From NCBI GenBank assembly GCA_019009955.1, contig CM032229.1:151206001-151270000 (forward strand): 64,000 nucleotides of DNA, in the 5' to 3' direction. Every line of letters starts with the position of its first letter. Positions within the stretch are counted from its first letter, which is position 1. The position numbers and the translations under genes were made by a program. This document shows, one piece after another, positions 1 to 12,244 of this stretch. Under the pieces are notes generated by a model. That model worked only from the letters and a program-made list of their open reading frames with translations, did no database searches and had not been told where the DNA came from. This DNA is from Riptortus pedestris (Eukaryota > Arthropoda > Insecta > Hemiptera > Alydidae).

Positions 1-3000
1 CAGGGACCAATCCTTTTCAGCATATAATCAAATTAATTTATAAAATCCCGAAGATAAGTCTATGTTACATTAATCATAGATGAAATAAAAGTGCTAACTA
101 AAATAATTTTCCAAGTTGGTTTTCAGACAAGTCCAAGTAGAGATATGTTCTTTATTGGTTTTTGGTATGTCAACAGAGCACTTGCGATAACGCGAAAATA
201 TATTTGTTAAATTCAACTACGTACTGTTTACTTTCAGTTATGGTGGGGTCATCTCCTCTTACACTCGTTGAGACGAGCCTTTCAGGTTCTACGAGTCTTT
301 CAGGTCAGCTGACTTTAAATCTATTATTCTCACGTCACGTAACACACGTCATTACAGTACAATATATAATGCTATATCCGTATAATATAATCTTAAAATG
401 GCGGGCATATCCCTCAGAGGTATAGTTATTTTAATTGTGTGATTATTTTGATAATAATGTTTTAGATGACTCCCTGGTACGTTAGTCTTTTGAAATTATA
501 ATTCTTTCAGGAGATAAACGGTTTGCTTATTTAATATATTTTAATGAACCTTTTTAGTACTTGAGAAAGACTATATAATTAGTGAAAGGGTTTCAAATCC
601 AATAGTGTCATTATCTTTTTTTTCCGAATGATTTACGCTTTTTTTTGATGGTGTAATACTATACACATGAGTTAATAAAAGTGCATTGCAATGAAAAATA
701 AACCCTTCTGAAATTTCATCCATGATAACTTTAATCTTTTAATTATATTTTTAATAAAATTACCTTTGTTTTGAACAGTACTTCTTGCATTATTGGAAGG
801 CCTGATGGCTAATTGATAGAAAATTTAAGCTTAACACGCCTTCCCTTATTCAACTGTTAGAAACAGTGGTTATTTGAACGAAAATAAAAGTATAGCAATA
901 AAGCTATTACCATTGTTTTACCCCTGTAACAAATGTTATATAGTATTAGTTATTATTTACATAAATTGAAAGTCTTCTTGGTTCCCTGCCTTCTGTGATA
1001 GGTACGAATTATACAATTCTCATTTGAGCCAAAATAATAGCCGAGGGCATTGACCATCCTGCTTTGAACAACCAAAACAAAGTGTTGGTGCCATCTGTTG
1101 ATACGGGGTCATTAGGAAGTGGTCAATCCTGAAAATGTTGATGTGCACGTTCTCACAAGAAGCTGGAACCTCGACGAAGGCCAACAACTTCCTCGGCCCT
1201 GATTCTTTTCCTATTTACGAAGAAGGAACTCACGACCAAAAGGTGGTTGGTGACACAGACTTTCTTAGGAGTCCACTTAGATTGAAAATCGGTGTTTTGG
1301 GTTTCTAAGCAAAAAACTGAAAAAGATAAAACAGACCGTAATCTGCAGGTTAAGTAGTTCGAAGGGAGTTCTCTACTAAAACACGAACGGGGCAGAAGAT
1401 GCCAAAAAAACAGAACATCACTTACGTATGTACATCAATATTAAACACTTATAAATTTTAGAACCCACAGGAGTGTACCAGCTGTTTTATGGGCAGAATA
1501 TCCTGTATTGGGGTATCAAAAGTCTATATAAGAAAATTCTCCACACCAATCCATAGATTTCAGATATATATATATATATAAATCGATTTTTTTAATATAT
1601 AAAAATCAGATAAATGATCTATAGCTGCTACTACTTCATTTATTCATTCAATATTGAACCGACATGAAGTCTGCTGCTACATGTTGAGTTTTACAAAATT
1701 GAGCAGCAAAAGTTATTAATAACACAAATATCAATAATAAATGAAATGGAACTTCTACGACAATGATATCATTTAATTTTATTTTTTTAACAACTGTCCT
1801 ACCATAAAGGAATAAATTCTACCATTCAGGGAGAAGGTAGCAGATTTGAAGCCAGAAAGTTTAAGTTTAAATTTTAGGATTTAAAACGACTGTAATCGTA
1901 TTTAAGGAAATGTACTTAAATATATAAATGTCAATGGAATATTACCTCTAATATACCTCACTTAAAAACATTCCAACTTATTGTCTATACAATTATTGTA
2001 GACATAATCACCAAATACTCTGCAAACTTAAACCTAATTCTTAAATCTTACTAGACATCGTAAACTCAAGAAACATTTAGAGATGGTTGACAAATGAAAT
2101 ATTATCAATACTTAAAATTTAGTGTTGTTTTTAGGACCATTTTTCTATTGCAGTCGGACTGTCGACATTTTACAATAATTTCACGTTTAAAAAGTGCCTC
2201 CTAACAGAATAAGGATTTAGCAAAATCCATTGAAATTCTTATCTTTTTTAATAAAATTATTATGTTATAACTTGTTATTGTACCTTTCTATGGGTATTGT
2301 GTAGTCATTTTTAGCTGTGAGAATGTTAATTTAAAAATGTCAATATTTTTCTTTTGCAATAGATTTAAGTAAGGGATCATTTTGTTTTTATTTATCTAAA
2401 CGTAATATATGCTTGTTATAACACAATTTGGATTGTAAAGGGAGAAAATGATTTTCTTCAATAAACATGCTTGATTTTTTCTCTTCTTTTCATTCAACTA
2501 ATTAATTAATTCCACGCCTTTCAGCTGGGGTTATCTTAGATATAAGTAGGAGCGAAGGAGAGACCTAACACGGCGCTAATGTGATATATTTTTTACTGTC
2601 AAGTTGATTTGTTGCATTACATATTTCTAGTGTTCAATTAGTTTATGGGAGTGGAACTACTTAACAAATAGCCTGCGGGGAAAGAAGTATTTTAAGATCG
2701 GACGTTGGAGTTGATTGCTAGTTACAAACAAGGAACTGTGTCGGGGATTGTAATGATTCTCTAAAAAGAAGAAAGATCTCTATGCCCCTTGAGACTCCCG
2801 CCTGACAATGACTCGGACTGCTCCGCGTAAATTATGTGCGCTAATACTACGGCAAAGATAAACATGAGTAATAGTTATTAAATGTAGAGCAAATCACTTA
2901 CTTTATTATCAGCTCGTTCCCCTTTTCAATTACGGGTCGGCCCCTCATAATCAGCACTGTGTCTACCCGGCTTTATTTTATGGACGGCAGTATCCCTTTG

Positions 3001-5574
3001 TATTGAGGCCGCTACGAACCGTTTCGAAATATTCTATAGGCTTCATTAGGAAATTACTTTCAGAAAGAGAGAAAAATTTAATGGATAGTTTATCTTTCCG
3101 CTGCAGTCTTTGACTCCTTGTGAAGATAGAAATCAGCATGCTGTATACCACTTATGCTGATCTATTAGGCGAACAAAGAGATTTTTTGTGGCCAAATAAC
3201 ATTTTATTGACCTAAAACAGGTTTGACGGTTGCTATTTCAACTCAGTCTGACTACAATCCTGCCAATTATTTCCGAAAATGGCTTTGTTTTTAGCAAATG
3301 GTTACAAGGATCTTAACCTTTTTTCACTGGTTTTATTTGTTTACTAAGTACCCTGAATCATACAAATTTGACTCATAGAAGCCAATAAATGTAACATAAA
3401 ATACACCAAAGGAAATCTCAATATCATGTTGCTTAATTAATTCCTTTTATTTTACAACTTTTCTTCCATTTTAACTGAATTTTTCCCTCCCTCCCTAGCA
3501 TGGAATAACACTGTAGATTTCAGTTTCTCCTCTTTAGAAGCACACAATTAATACGAGGGCAATATTTAAAAAAAAAAAAAATTCTGATTATATGAGTTAT
3601 TATCGTTGCCTTTCCTAACTCTCCGATAAATTTTATCAGCTATGCATTTAAAACACATGAAATTTAAGTAGGCGGCTTATTTCTTTCAAGCCTTTGAAAA
3701 CCTAGTATATTATTGCTCACTAAGAAAACTTAAGTGAGGTCATGGATATGTTTATTTATGATAAGTAAATCTTAACATATCCCTAGTTGTATTGTTTAGA
3801 TTTTGAATTAATAGATTGTCTTTAATAGGCTCTCTCTTTATATGCAGTCGAATTTAATTTACAATTAGATAAATTACAATATTAACTTATCGATGAAAGG
3901 CCCTAAGTGATTAATTTGCAATAAATAAGGAAATCTTAATTACCATGTACCTCTTTGTACCTGTTGATTCAAAGAGATAATCGATATATACTAGCTATTG
4001 TTGAGGGATTCATTAAACTACAATAATATTATCCCTGATGATGAGCGACGTTGGAAGAATCCTTATTTTATGTGGTTGCTCAGCTTGGCGAAGTTTCGGT
4101 AAAAGTTATCAACATTGTCAAGGCCTGCACTATCTATCACTAATAACTAATAAGGCTACTTGATTTGTAAAATAGTTAAACATATGAATACATTCATTTT
4201 ATAGAATAAAAAAAAGAAACAAAAAATCAAGTAACCCTATTTGTTATTAATATAAGTGTAATATTGTAGTCATTGACAAAGGTAATAAATTTTACCGAAA
4301 CGGCGACAGGCTGTTGTAGGTTAGTTTCAACCTAAGAGGCTGATCATCATAAAAGATCAGTGCAATAACAATGTTTCTTTTTCGCTTCTGAAAATAACGT
4401 TGTTTAAGAGTTCCCGTTTATAATATTCTTTAAGCAAACTTGGTGTGTTTTTGTTATATTTTATAAATGGGCAAAATTCTCTTACCTTCTCAAGTCATTA
4501 TGACATAATCCTTTGGGCATTCTTGTAAATAAATTTTCTAATAAAAGTCTGCTTGACCAAGTACAAGAAACCTCACCCTGAATCTACTAAATATTACCAA
4601 ACAATTTTAAACACTATAATAACTGTCAATTCAACTTACTTTATCCTGCCCTCATCGCCATTTATTCGTATTTTCCTTTTAGTTTTCAATAAGCCCACAT
4701 CTCTCATCAAAAGATTTTTTTATATTAAGATATTACATAATTATATACGACGTAACTCTCTTAAATTTGTCTTTTGAAGAATTGCACGTGGGAAATCTGA
4801 TCAGTTTATTCAATATGTTATGCTAATGAAGTCAGCAATAAATTCATTTTTCTCATAATGGGGTACAATTATAAAATTCTATCAAAAATTTAATTTTAAG
4901 CAATTTATCTCAGGACATCTGTCAAAATGAGGAAACTGATTCCATCTTCTCATCCTACTAGCTTAGCCCCCATATTCTGAAATGTGTCACAAGATCTATA
5001 AATGACTACGTAATGAATTAGATTCGATCAAGCCAGGATATAGTTTCCAGTGGTATATGCATATAAAGATGTAGATTATGTAATAGGGTTATATTTTATG
5101 ACTGTTGTATAATGCTTGAATATTCTATGAAGAAATGGTAGTTAACTATAAATCTGTGAGATTTCTTTTGCTAGTGTCTATTTTGATTGCATAAATATTT
5201 CCCCTGCGAACGAGTGTCTGACATCGATCTATTACTGCTTGTAGGTAATTACAAAAAAAGCTGCCAAAGTTTTCGTGATCAGCCATAACTAAGTACACAT
5301 TTGTGCCGAATTTCGTAAATTCACGTCTATTCGTTTAAACTTAATGGACGGACTATGGATGTTAGCGTTGTTTTGCCACATAAAATTAACAAAATTTTCA
5401 TATTGTTTAAAGAATAATATTTTTTTTAAGTTTAATTTTACAATAGATGTCCAGTGCCCGATGCCAAAAATGCAGCGTTATCTTATATTACACATATTCT
5501 CCTTGGCCCTTGAGGCACGATTAGTTCTAATTATTATAATATATTGTGTTAATCCATAGATTTTTTTTGGGGTG
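1..5574. other. AT-rich intergenic DNA, no assignable gene
   Basis: No ORF here resembles a known protein; the short frames present are random AT-rich translations. Two sub-stretches are less AT-rich than the rest: about 1030-1420 and about 2500-3170. The first gives short protein-like runs broken by stops in more than one frame and could be a decayed coding or transposon segment; the second has no frame of note and could be regulatory, but nothing decides this. A (TA)n run lies at about 1565-1580 and an A run at 3570-3583. Confidence 0.5.
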
Positions 5575-5795
5575 GGGGCTCAGGTTAGCCATGTGAGTTA
5601 AAGCGTTACCTTTAATCCCACATGGCAAACCTAGAGTGGCGAGTTCAATTCCCGTCCGGACAAAAGAATTTATTTAGTGACGGAATTCATGAAATAAAAT
5701 CCTTAGTCCCACTCTGCCTAGAAAAGGGTGGTAACCTGTAGATAACCCGTCCCAATTAGCCTTAGTTACAAAAAGTGGACGTTAATAAATAATTT
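5575..5795 (+). repeat. tRNA-derived SINE, full-length copy
   Basis: The head starts GGGGCTCAGGTTAGCC and carries an A-box-like part (TTAGCCATGTGAGTTAAAGC) and a B-box-like part (GAGTTCAATTCCCG), as expected of an internal RNA polymerase III promoter. The unrelated body that follows contains AAAAGGGTGGTAACCTGTAG and GGACGTTAATAAATAA, which recur in at least six other loci of the window in both orientations. Length about 220 bp. The head is not an intact tRNA cloverleaf. It is non-autonomous and would need a LINE partner for movement. Confidence 0.85.
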
Positions 5796-6882
5796 AATTT
5801 TTATCCATAAATTTTAAAGAGAAAAACGATAACAACGAATCATCTATAATGAAATTCAGGTAGGGTAAATCATTTTGAACAATTAAATTGATTTTATTCT
5901 ATAGTAAAGTACTTTTTGTGTCTTGTATTATGCTCAGTTTTCTGTTCAGATACATTTACAAAGATTCTACACGTTTTTATAAGAACTTATTCTTTAAAGG
6001 TAGTTAACCATATGATAACTTAAAAATTATATTCAGCAGTGAAAAAATGTAATAAAGTAAATGGTTAAAACATAGATTGTGGTAGTGAAGAATAAGAATT
6101 CAGCATTTTAAATTTTAGTACTGTTTTTGCAAAGTGGAATGTAATGTGTAACGTGATGTTTTAAATTTTGATGTTGTTGAATACTTTTTAAAGAAGGAGT
6201 CATGTTTCAATTTTAATATCTATATTTTTTAAAATATATTGTGTTGTAATACAATCATTTATAAGTATTTTCTTATAGAATTAAGCTAATTTAAATGTTG
6301 ACTAAAATTTTGAATTTCATTATTGCTAGAGATTTCTATCTGGCAGAGCACTGGACATGAGATTATGACATCAAGAGATCTCTACGAAGAAATAACTGTT
6401 TTGAAATGGAAGATTTATCTTTTGTGAATCCCGATGAGATATACATATATTTAAAATTGACAACTAAAAATGTGGAATATCCTGGGGCTATTCCTCTGTT
6501 TAAATAGAAATACTGGTCCTATCATCGTAAATTCGTTTAACAAAGAATTAATTTCTTACTCCTAAATAATTGCAACTTTGGTAACTTTATTGGATAAGGA
6601 CATAAATATTTATGAAATTTTGTTTATAGTTTTTCTATTAGATATTTCATAAGATAAACAAGTTTCATTCCAGATTAGAAAACATCCATAATAAATTGGC
6701 TTGTATACTAAACCTCATCTTTTATTTATTACTACACCATGTTAATTATCTCCTCTTCATTAGTAAGCTTGTAAGTAATCAATTTACACATTTCGGGGTA
6801 GCTTTGAGTTGTTAAATTTTGGTGTAATTAGAAAAAATAAATTATGCTTTACTTATTTTGGCACTAATTTTATATGTGTATA
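5796..6882. other. intergenic, nothing recognised
   Basis: AT-rich stretch between two SINEs in opposite orientation. I see no conserved motif, RNA gene or credible coding frame. Confidence 0.5.
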
Positions 6883-7100
6883 ATTTATTTATTAACGCCC
6901 ACTTTATGCGACTTTGGCTAATTGGGACGGGTTATCTACAGGTTACCACCATTTTCTAGACAGGGTAGGACTAAGGATTTTATTTAATGAGTTCGTCACT
7001 AAATAAATTCCTCTTTCCCCAGGCGAGAATCGAACTCACCACTCTAGATTTACCATGTGAAATTAAAGCCAACGCTTTAAATAACATGGCTAACCTGAGC
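6883..7100 (-). repeat. tRNA-derived SINE, full-length copy
   Basis: Reverse complement of the same SINE as at 5575: the 3' tail TTTATTTATTAACGCCCAC comes first, the body includes GGGTTATCTACAGGTTACCA, and the tRNA-like head ends at GCTAACCTGAGC. The B-box is seen as CGAGAATCGAACTC. Some divergence from the other copies, so not a fresh insertion. Confidence 0.85.
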
Positions 7101-7237
7101 AATGTACTTATCTTAATTCATTTTTCGTATTACAGATGTTGAAAACATTAATTTTTTTTATTTAGTGAATGTCCTTCTAGAGAAGAAGGCTGTTTCCGTG
7201 TTTTGCATATTTAATATCAATGTTTGTTAGTTTTTTT

Positions 7238-7355
7238 AGCAGATTTCCCTTAAGGGAAATCAGCTATTGAGGTCGTACTCATGACGCGAGTTTCGAAAAA
7301 TTTCTTCAAATGTCCATCGATCCTACTGAGGAGATGACGAAAATGAGGTTCGTTC

Positions 7356-7421
<66 letters not shown>

Positions 7422-8054
7422 CTGTTAATGCTCTAGCGGTCGCAATTTTTGTTTGATCGTTACGAAACTCGATATTTAACCGTATTATGTAAAAAGACAG
7501 ATCAAGTTCGTTAATGGCTGAAATCGTACCAGAGGGAGGGGGGTTTTCGAAAATTCAAAATACCTCCGTTATTATGCATCGGATCGAAAAAGTGGATAGA
7601 ACCAATCTTATTGGAAATTAAATTTAGTGTTATATACACTTATTCTCTATCTTGAATATTAACCGAGATATTATCATTTTTATGAAGTCTGTGGTCGGGT
7701 GATGTTCGGCCGTTTTCGTAAGTCGGCTCTGGCGGAAGCTTCTAACCTAACCTGTAGTTTTTAACCTTACCTAACCTTCGTTACTTTGTGAGATTTATGC
7801 AAATACGTTCTGTTCATCCGCCCCCCCCCTTCTTTAGTTCTTGGACTACTAAAATTTGAGTTAATAAAATATAAAGTATTCTTACAATTCAGAAGCCGTT
7901 TCAGTTGGGAGTTTATTAAAATTAACTGAAAGATTTCTCATTACCGTTTGTATTTACTTATGGTGGTGTTGTGTTACCAGTATGCAGATTTCTCTATTGT
8001 AAAACTTCACATAGAAAATCTGCTTAGTTTACGCAGCCCCTGCGTGACGGACTT
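7238..8054 (+). mobile_element. HINE (Helentron-derived non-autonomous element), copy A
   Basis: Starts AGCAGATTTCCC right after a T run, followed by the mirrored GGGAAATCAGCT; then a conserved block with CATGACGCGAG and CATCGATCCTAC, a (TA)n tract (7361-7418), the GGTCGCAATTTTTGTTTGATCG block, and a 3' end with the inverted copy of the 5' motif, hairpin ACGCAGCCCCTGCGT and GACGGAC before a T run. Subterminal inverted repeats, an internal microsatellite, a 3' hairpin and ends placed between T residues are the published hallmarks of HINE/DINE-1 elements. No Rep or helicase is encoded. Its 3' 477 bp are nearly identical, inverted, to those of the copy at 8741. Confidence 0.85.
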
Positions 8055-8740
8055 TTTTTTTTGTTTTATTTACTTTGATTTCTTCAGTCCACCTTTTCAT
8101 CAAATTGTTATTGTGTGCTTTTGTGTGTAGGAACGATCATTAGCACGATAGTTTAGTAATCATTGATTCAAATCAATTTATACCTTTACCGTCCAACATC
8201 CGAATTATTAATGAAACTTAAGAATATAAACTGTTTTCAAATTTGATGACCAGTCTTCCTTAAAAACGCATTTTTCTGAACTTTTGACCACAGGGGGAGG
8301 GATATAGAAAATAAATCTGTTATAAATGAAATGATGTGCTAATATTGGTATATAACAGATTTTGTATAGGACTAGCAATTAGCAAATAGCAAATAGGCTC
8401 TATTTGTAAGCAAACTGCTTACATGCAATGCTCTTCATAGTTAAGTGGAAAAGACCACCAATTAAAAATTGCAATCATAACGGAATGACCCCTGAAAAGG
8501 TGGTATGTACGCTACGAAACACGTTGGGCTATTTTTATGAAGTCGGCGAGGATAAAAAGGAGTTTTTATTGGCGACCATTGCCACTAAACTCAGAAGAAT
8601 ATGTGTGAATATTGGGCCCAGAATCAGAAGAATATGTAATGTGTAAATATAGCTCAATCACATAAGTCTAAAGTTTGGACTAAATAAAATGAACGATAGT
8701 CCAATCACAAGAATTAAGAATGTGCGCCCTAATCACAATA
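8055..8740. other. spacer between inverted HINEs, with a short ORF
   Basis: This 686-bp segment separates two head-to-head HINEs. It contains a 72-codon plus-strand ORF (8428-8646) whose protein includes NHNGMTPEKVVCTLRNTLG and a repeated RRICVNIG/RRICNV end. The NGMTPE string recalls an ankyrin-type loop, but one short string is not enough and I do not assign a family. The repeated phrase AGAAGAATATGT occurs twice near 8595-8635. It could be a short host exon, an unknown element or chance. Confidence 0.3.
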
Positions 8741-9388
8741 AAGTCCGTCACGCAGGGGCTGCGTAAACTAAGCAGATTTCCTATGTGAAGTTTTACAATA
8801 GAGAAATCTGCATACTGGTAACACAACACCACCATAAGTAAATACAAACGGTAATGAGAAATCTTTCAGTTAATTTTAATAAACTCCCAACTGAAACGGC
8901 TTCTGAATTGTAAGAATACTTTATATTTTATTAACTCAAATTTTAGTAGTCCAAGAACTAAAGAAGGGGGGGGGGCGGATGAACAGAACGTATTTGCATA
9001 AATCTCACAAAGTAACGAAGGTTAGGTAAGGTTAAAAACTACAGGTTAGGTTAGAAGCTTCCGCCAGAGCCGACTTACGAAAACGGCCGAACATCACCCG
9101 ACCACAGACTTCATAAAAATGATAATATCTCGGTTAATATTCAAGATAGAGAATAAGTGTATATAACACTAAATTTAATTTCCAATAAGATTGGTTCTAT
9201 CCACTTTTTCGATCCGATCGATTTGGAATTTTCGAAAATCCCCTCCTCTAAACCCCCCCCTTCCTCTGGTCGGATTTCAGCCATTAACGAACTTGATCTG
9301 TCTTTTTACATAAAACGGTTAAATATCGAGTTTCATAACGATGAAACAAAAATTGCGTCCACTAGAGCGTTAACAGACAAATATACAT

Positions 9389-9419
<31 letters not shown>

Positions 9420-9970
9420 CCGGAAAGAAAAAAAAAACATATTAATTTGATTGAAAACTATTTACATTATCTATTACTGTAATTTATTATGAATCAGAAT
9501 AATTTTTATCTCAATCAATCAAATTTTAGTAGTCCAAGAATTTAAGTAGGGGAGGGTGTCACAAGAACATATTTGCACGTATCTCGGATAATTAAATTCT
9601 CTGGATAACAATATTTGGTATTTAAGCTTCGAATAATGTAATTTATTATATAACGGAGTATTGTTCATGTAGCACGAGTAGAAGTGGGGGTTTACTAAAG
9701 GGTGAAAATTGAAAAACGCAAATATCTAGGTTAATATTCAAGATAGAGAATAAATGTATATAACAATGTTTATAGTACATTTAATTTTCTATAAGATTGA
9801 TTTTAAACATGTTTTCGATCCGGCATATAAATATTTCGAATTTCTATCTAAACCCCCCTCCCCCTGGTCTGATTTCAGCCGTTGTCATGATCTTTCTTTT
9901 TACATAAAACGACTCAATGTCGAATATGGTAACGATTAAAAAATAATTGCGACCGCTAGAGCGGTAACAG

Positions 9971-10036
<66 letters not shown>

Positions 10037-10162
10037 TTAGTTTTGAACGGATTTCATTTTCGTCATTTCCTAGGTAGGATCCATGGACATTTGAAGAAGA
10101 ATTTTGAAAATTCTGTCATGAGTACGACCTCAATAGCTGATTTCCCTCAAGGGAAATCTGCT
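8741..10162 (-). mobile_element. HINE compound, copy B (two fused or nested copies)
   Basis: In reverse orientation: 3' terminus AAGTCCGTCACGCAGGGG at the left, 5' terminus GGGAAATCTGCT at the right. It is longer than single copies because it holds two bodies: 8741-9420 with its own (TA)n at 9396-9420, and 9421-10162 with a second body and a (TA)n at 9975-10035. The second lacks a 3' hairpin terminus of its own. This fits insertion of one copy into the microsatellite of another, or recombination between two microsatellites. Confidence 0.8.
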
Positions 10163-11565
10163 GAAATATTACAATAGAAATGTATCCTTAGACAGTCATA
10201 GCCTTTTAACAACTTCCGTCAACACCTGTTGAACTAGTGACGATATGTTTGGCGTGTTCATCCAATGAATCAGGGGAAGATGTGTCAAACCGTGTCATTG
10301 GATGTAAATATAACCGATGATCTGGTTGCAGCTCCTTATCATGCAACTTTCGATTTCGTCTAAGTGGGTTCCCGTGTTCTCTCAACGCGTACTCTGCGAT
10401 TTTTTCTCTCTTCCTTTTATCTGTTGGAGGAAAAAAGAAAGAATGTCTTTTCGTTTTTATATGGCCTGATTTCTTTTTCCTTCCTTAACAAGTAAACCGC
10501 GGCATTTATGGACTCCATTGCATTTAAATAACTCTTAAAATCTTATCTCGCCCAGATTTATGTCTGAGCTCGTACTCTCAGTAGCCGTTATATGAGCTGG
10601 CGCAATTTATCAGAGCAATGCATTGGAATGATGAATGGAGCAAAAGGAATAAGAGTACAATTATATCTGTCTGAATTTCTTTGCCTTATATTAAAAAAAA
10701 AAAACTTATATTGCTCATAAAAATCATATATAATTATTCTGACTGTGATTAAGTTTCTCATAAAAAGATGGAGCTTCATTAACAGCTTCTACAAACGCAA
10801 CGAATTTCTCCCAGCATTTGCCATCAGTTAATATTTATTTACAATACTTACTTCAATACGTTGGAGGAAATTTACAAATAATATTGTTCATCTACTCATA
10901 GTTTCATTTGAAACTTTACGCATTTAAATGATTTGGAACCAGTTAATTGATCATTTAAAATAGCCCTTACAGGTAATGAACTACAAAAATCGTAAATAAT
11001 TATTTCCAAGTTTATGCATTAGATTAAAAAGTGTTATAGAAACTCGATAGGTAAAGGTACATCAATATTTGGTGAATTAATGAATGAAGCCTATTTCTAG
11101 TGGATATTTTCTTTAAAGTAATATGTTGATATTTTATATATATATATAAAATCATACTAACATTTCCCTAACATTGTAATATTAACATGTATGATTAAAC
11201 GATTCATACACTTGTCATATCTTTGGATGATGTGGCACCCCGTGAGTAGTTTTCAAGTAAATATGACTGTATAAAAAAACCATAAATGGACTTCTATATG
11301 TAGAATAGCCAAAGAAGTAGATACTCTACATAAATATTCAATAATTATGTACTCATTAGCAGTCAAGGAAATGTTTTGCCAATAAACCTTATAGTTGGAA
11401 AGTTCCTCTCCTTCTTAAGGTCGTTTAGGGATTTCAAATTCCAGAACCGAGGATAATGGACAGATGGAGTTTGGCATTTTTGAGGAATTTTGCCTTCTTT
11501 TTTTCTCAACCATATTTGGGTGAAAAGCATTTTCGCAAACATCGCAACTGTAACACCTCAAATAT
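10163..11565. other. intergenic, nothing recognised
   Basis: No coding frame recognised. A 10-bp inverted repeat CATCCAATGA/TCATTGGATG (10259-10268, 10295-10304) could form a small hairpin. About 10200-10580 is less AT-rich than the flanks. A (TA)n patch lies near 11139-11152. Confidence 0.45.
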
Positions 11566-11886
11566 ATGACAGCAATAATAGCATGGTTTCTTTATTTTGT
11601 GCAATTACTGCAAATTTATAATATAATGTTAGAACATGCAATGTACATTCATTTAATTTCGAAAACGTTTCCACGCAATATTATCAATAAATAAATAGAA
11701 ATAAGTTACTATTTCAAACTAGAAAAGGTCCATAACCGAACTCATCTCCGTTATCCGCACATACTTAATGAAAATGAGAATATGTCGGTTAATATTCAAG
11801 ATAGAGCCATAAATATATTACAGTAATAATAGCATGGTTTCATTATTTTGTGCAATTATTGCAAATTTATAATATAATGTTAGAAT
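11566..11886. repeat. local duplications, including a copy of 13671-13970
   Basis: Two things overlap here. A ~75-bp segment beginning at the shared string GCATGGTTTC occurs at 11566-11636 and again at 11814-11886. In addition 11638-11815 matches 13671-13970 with an internal gap: the shared flank includes AATAAATAAAT and CAAACTAGAAAAGGTCCAT and runs into HINE sequence (ACCGAACTCATCTCC). Because host flank and HINE edge are copied together, this is a segmental duplication rather than two independent insertions. Confidence 0.7.
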
Positions 11887-11917
11887 ATTTGCTTAAATCA
11901 CCCATGTTTTTTTTTTT

Positions 11918-12244
11918 AGCAGATTTCCCTTAAGGGAAATCAAAAAATAATATAGAACTAATCTTATTGCAAATGTAATGTTCTATAAATGTTGTAATGT
12001 ACATTTTTTTTCACTATTTTGATTATTAACTGAGATATTTGCATATTTTAGTTTTTGGTCTTCAGTAAACCTCCACTCCTACTTATCTCATATTAACAAT
12101 ATACTATTTTGTTATGAAGCATTTTATTTGAAGCTTAAATACCAAATATTGTTCTCATTGAACTTTTAATTTTTGAGATAAATGCAAAAACGTGACGAAC
12201 TTGGGAAATCTGCTTAGTTAACGCAGCCCCTGCGTGACGGACTT
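11918..12244 (+). mobile_element. HINE, short internally deleted copy C
   Basis: Both ends are intact (AGCAGATTTCCCTTAAGGG at the left, hairpin and GACGGACTTTTT at the right), but the whole 5' conserved block, microsatellite and first half of the body are missing, leaving about 327 bp. The 3' half is of the type also seen at 22167 and 45501 (AAATGCAAA.ACGTGACG before the subterminal repeat). Confidence 0.85.

Noticed and set aside
1050..1140. aspartic-protease-like string VDTGS in a short plus frame
   Set aside because: Only five residues match, stops follow at once, and no other protease motif or gag/pol neighbour is present.
5575..5660. functional tRNA gene in the SINE heads
   Set aside because: The head is followed by a constant ~140-bp body at every locus and lacks a clean cloverleaf; it is a SINE promoter region.
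9157..9450. 97-codon ORF with FDPIDLEFSKIP and repeated YIYIYIY
   Set aside because: Translated HINE body and TA tract; similar peptides (FDP...SKIPS...PPP) appear from other HINE copies at 14037, 19035, 22245 and 49352 but broken by stops, frameshifts and microsatellite, with no shared start.
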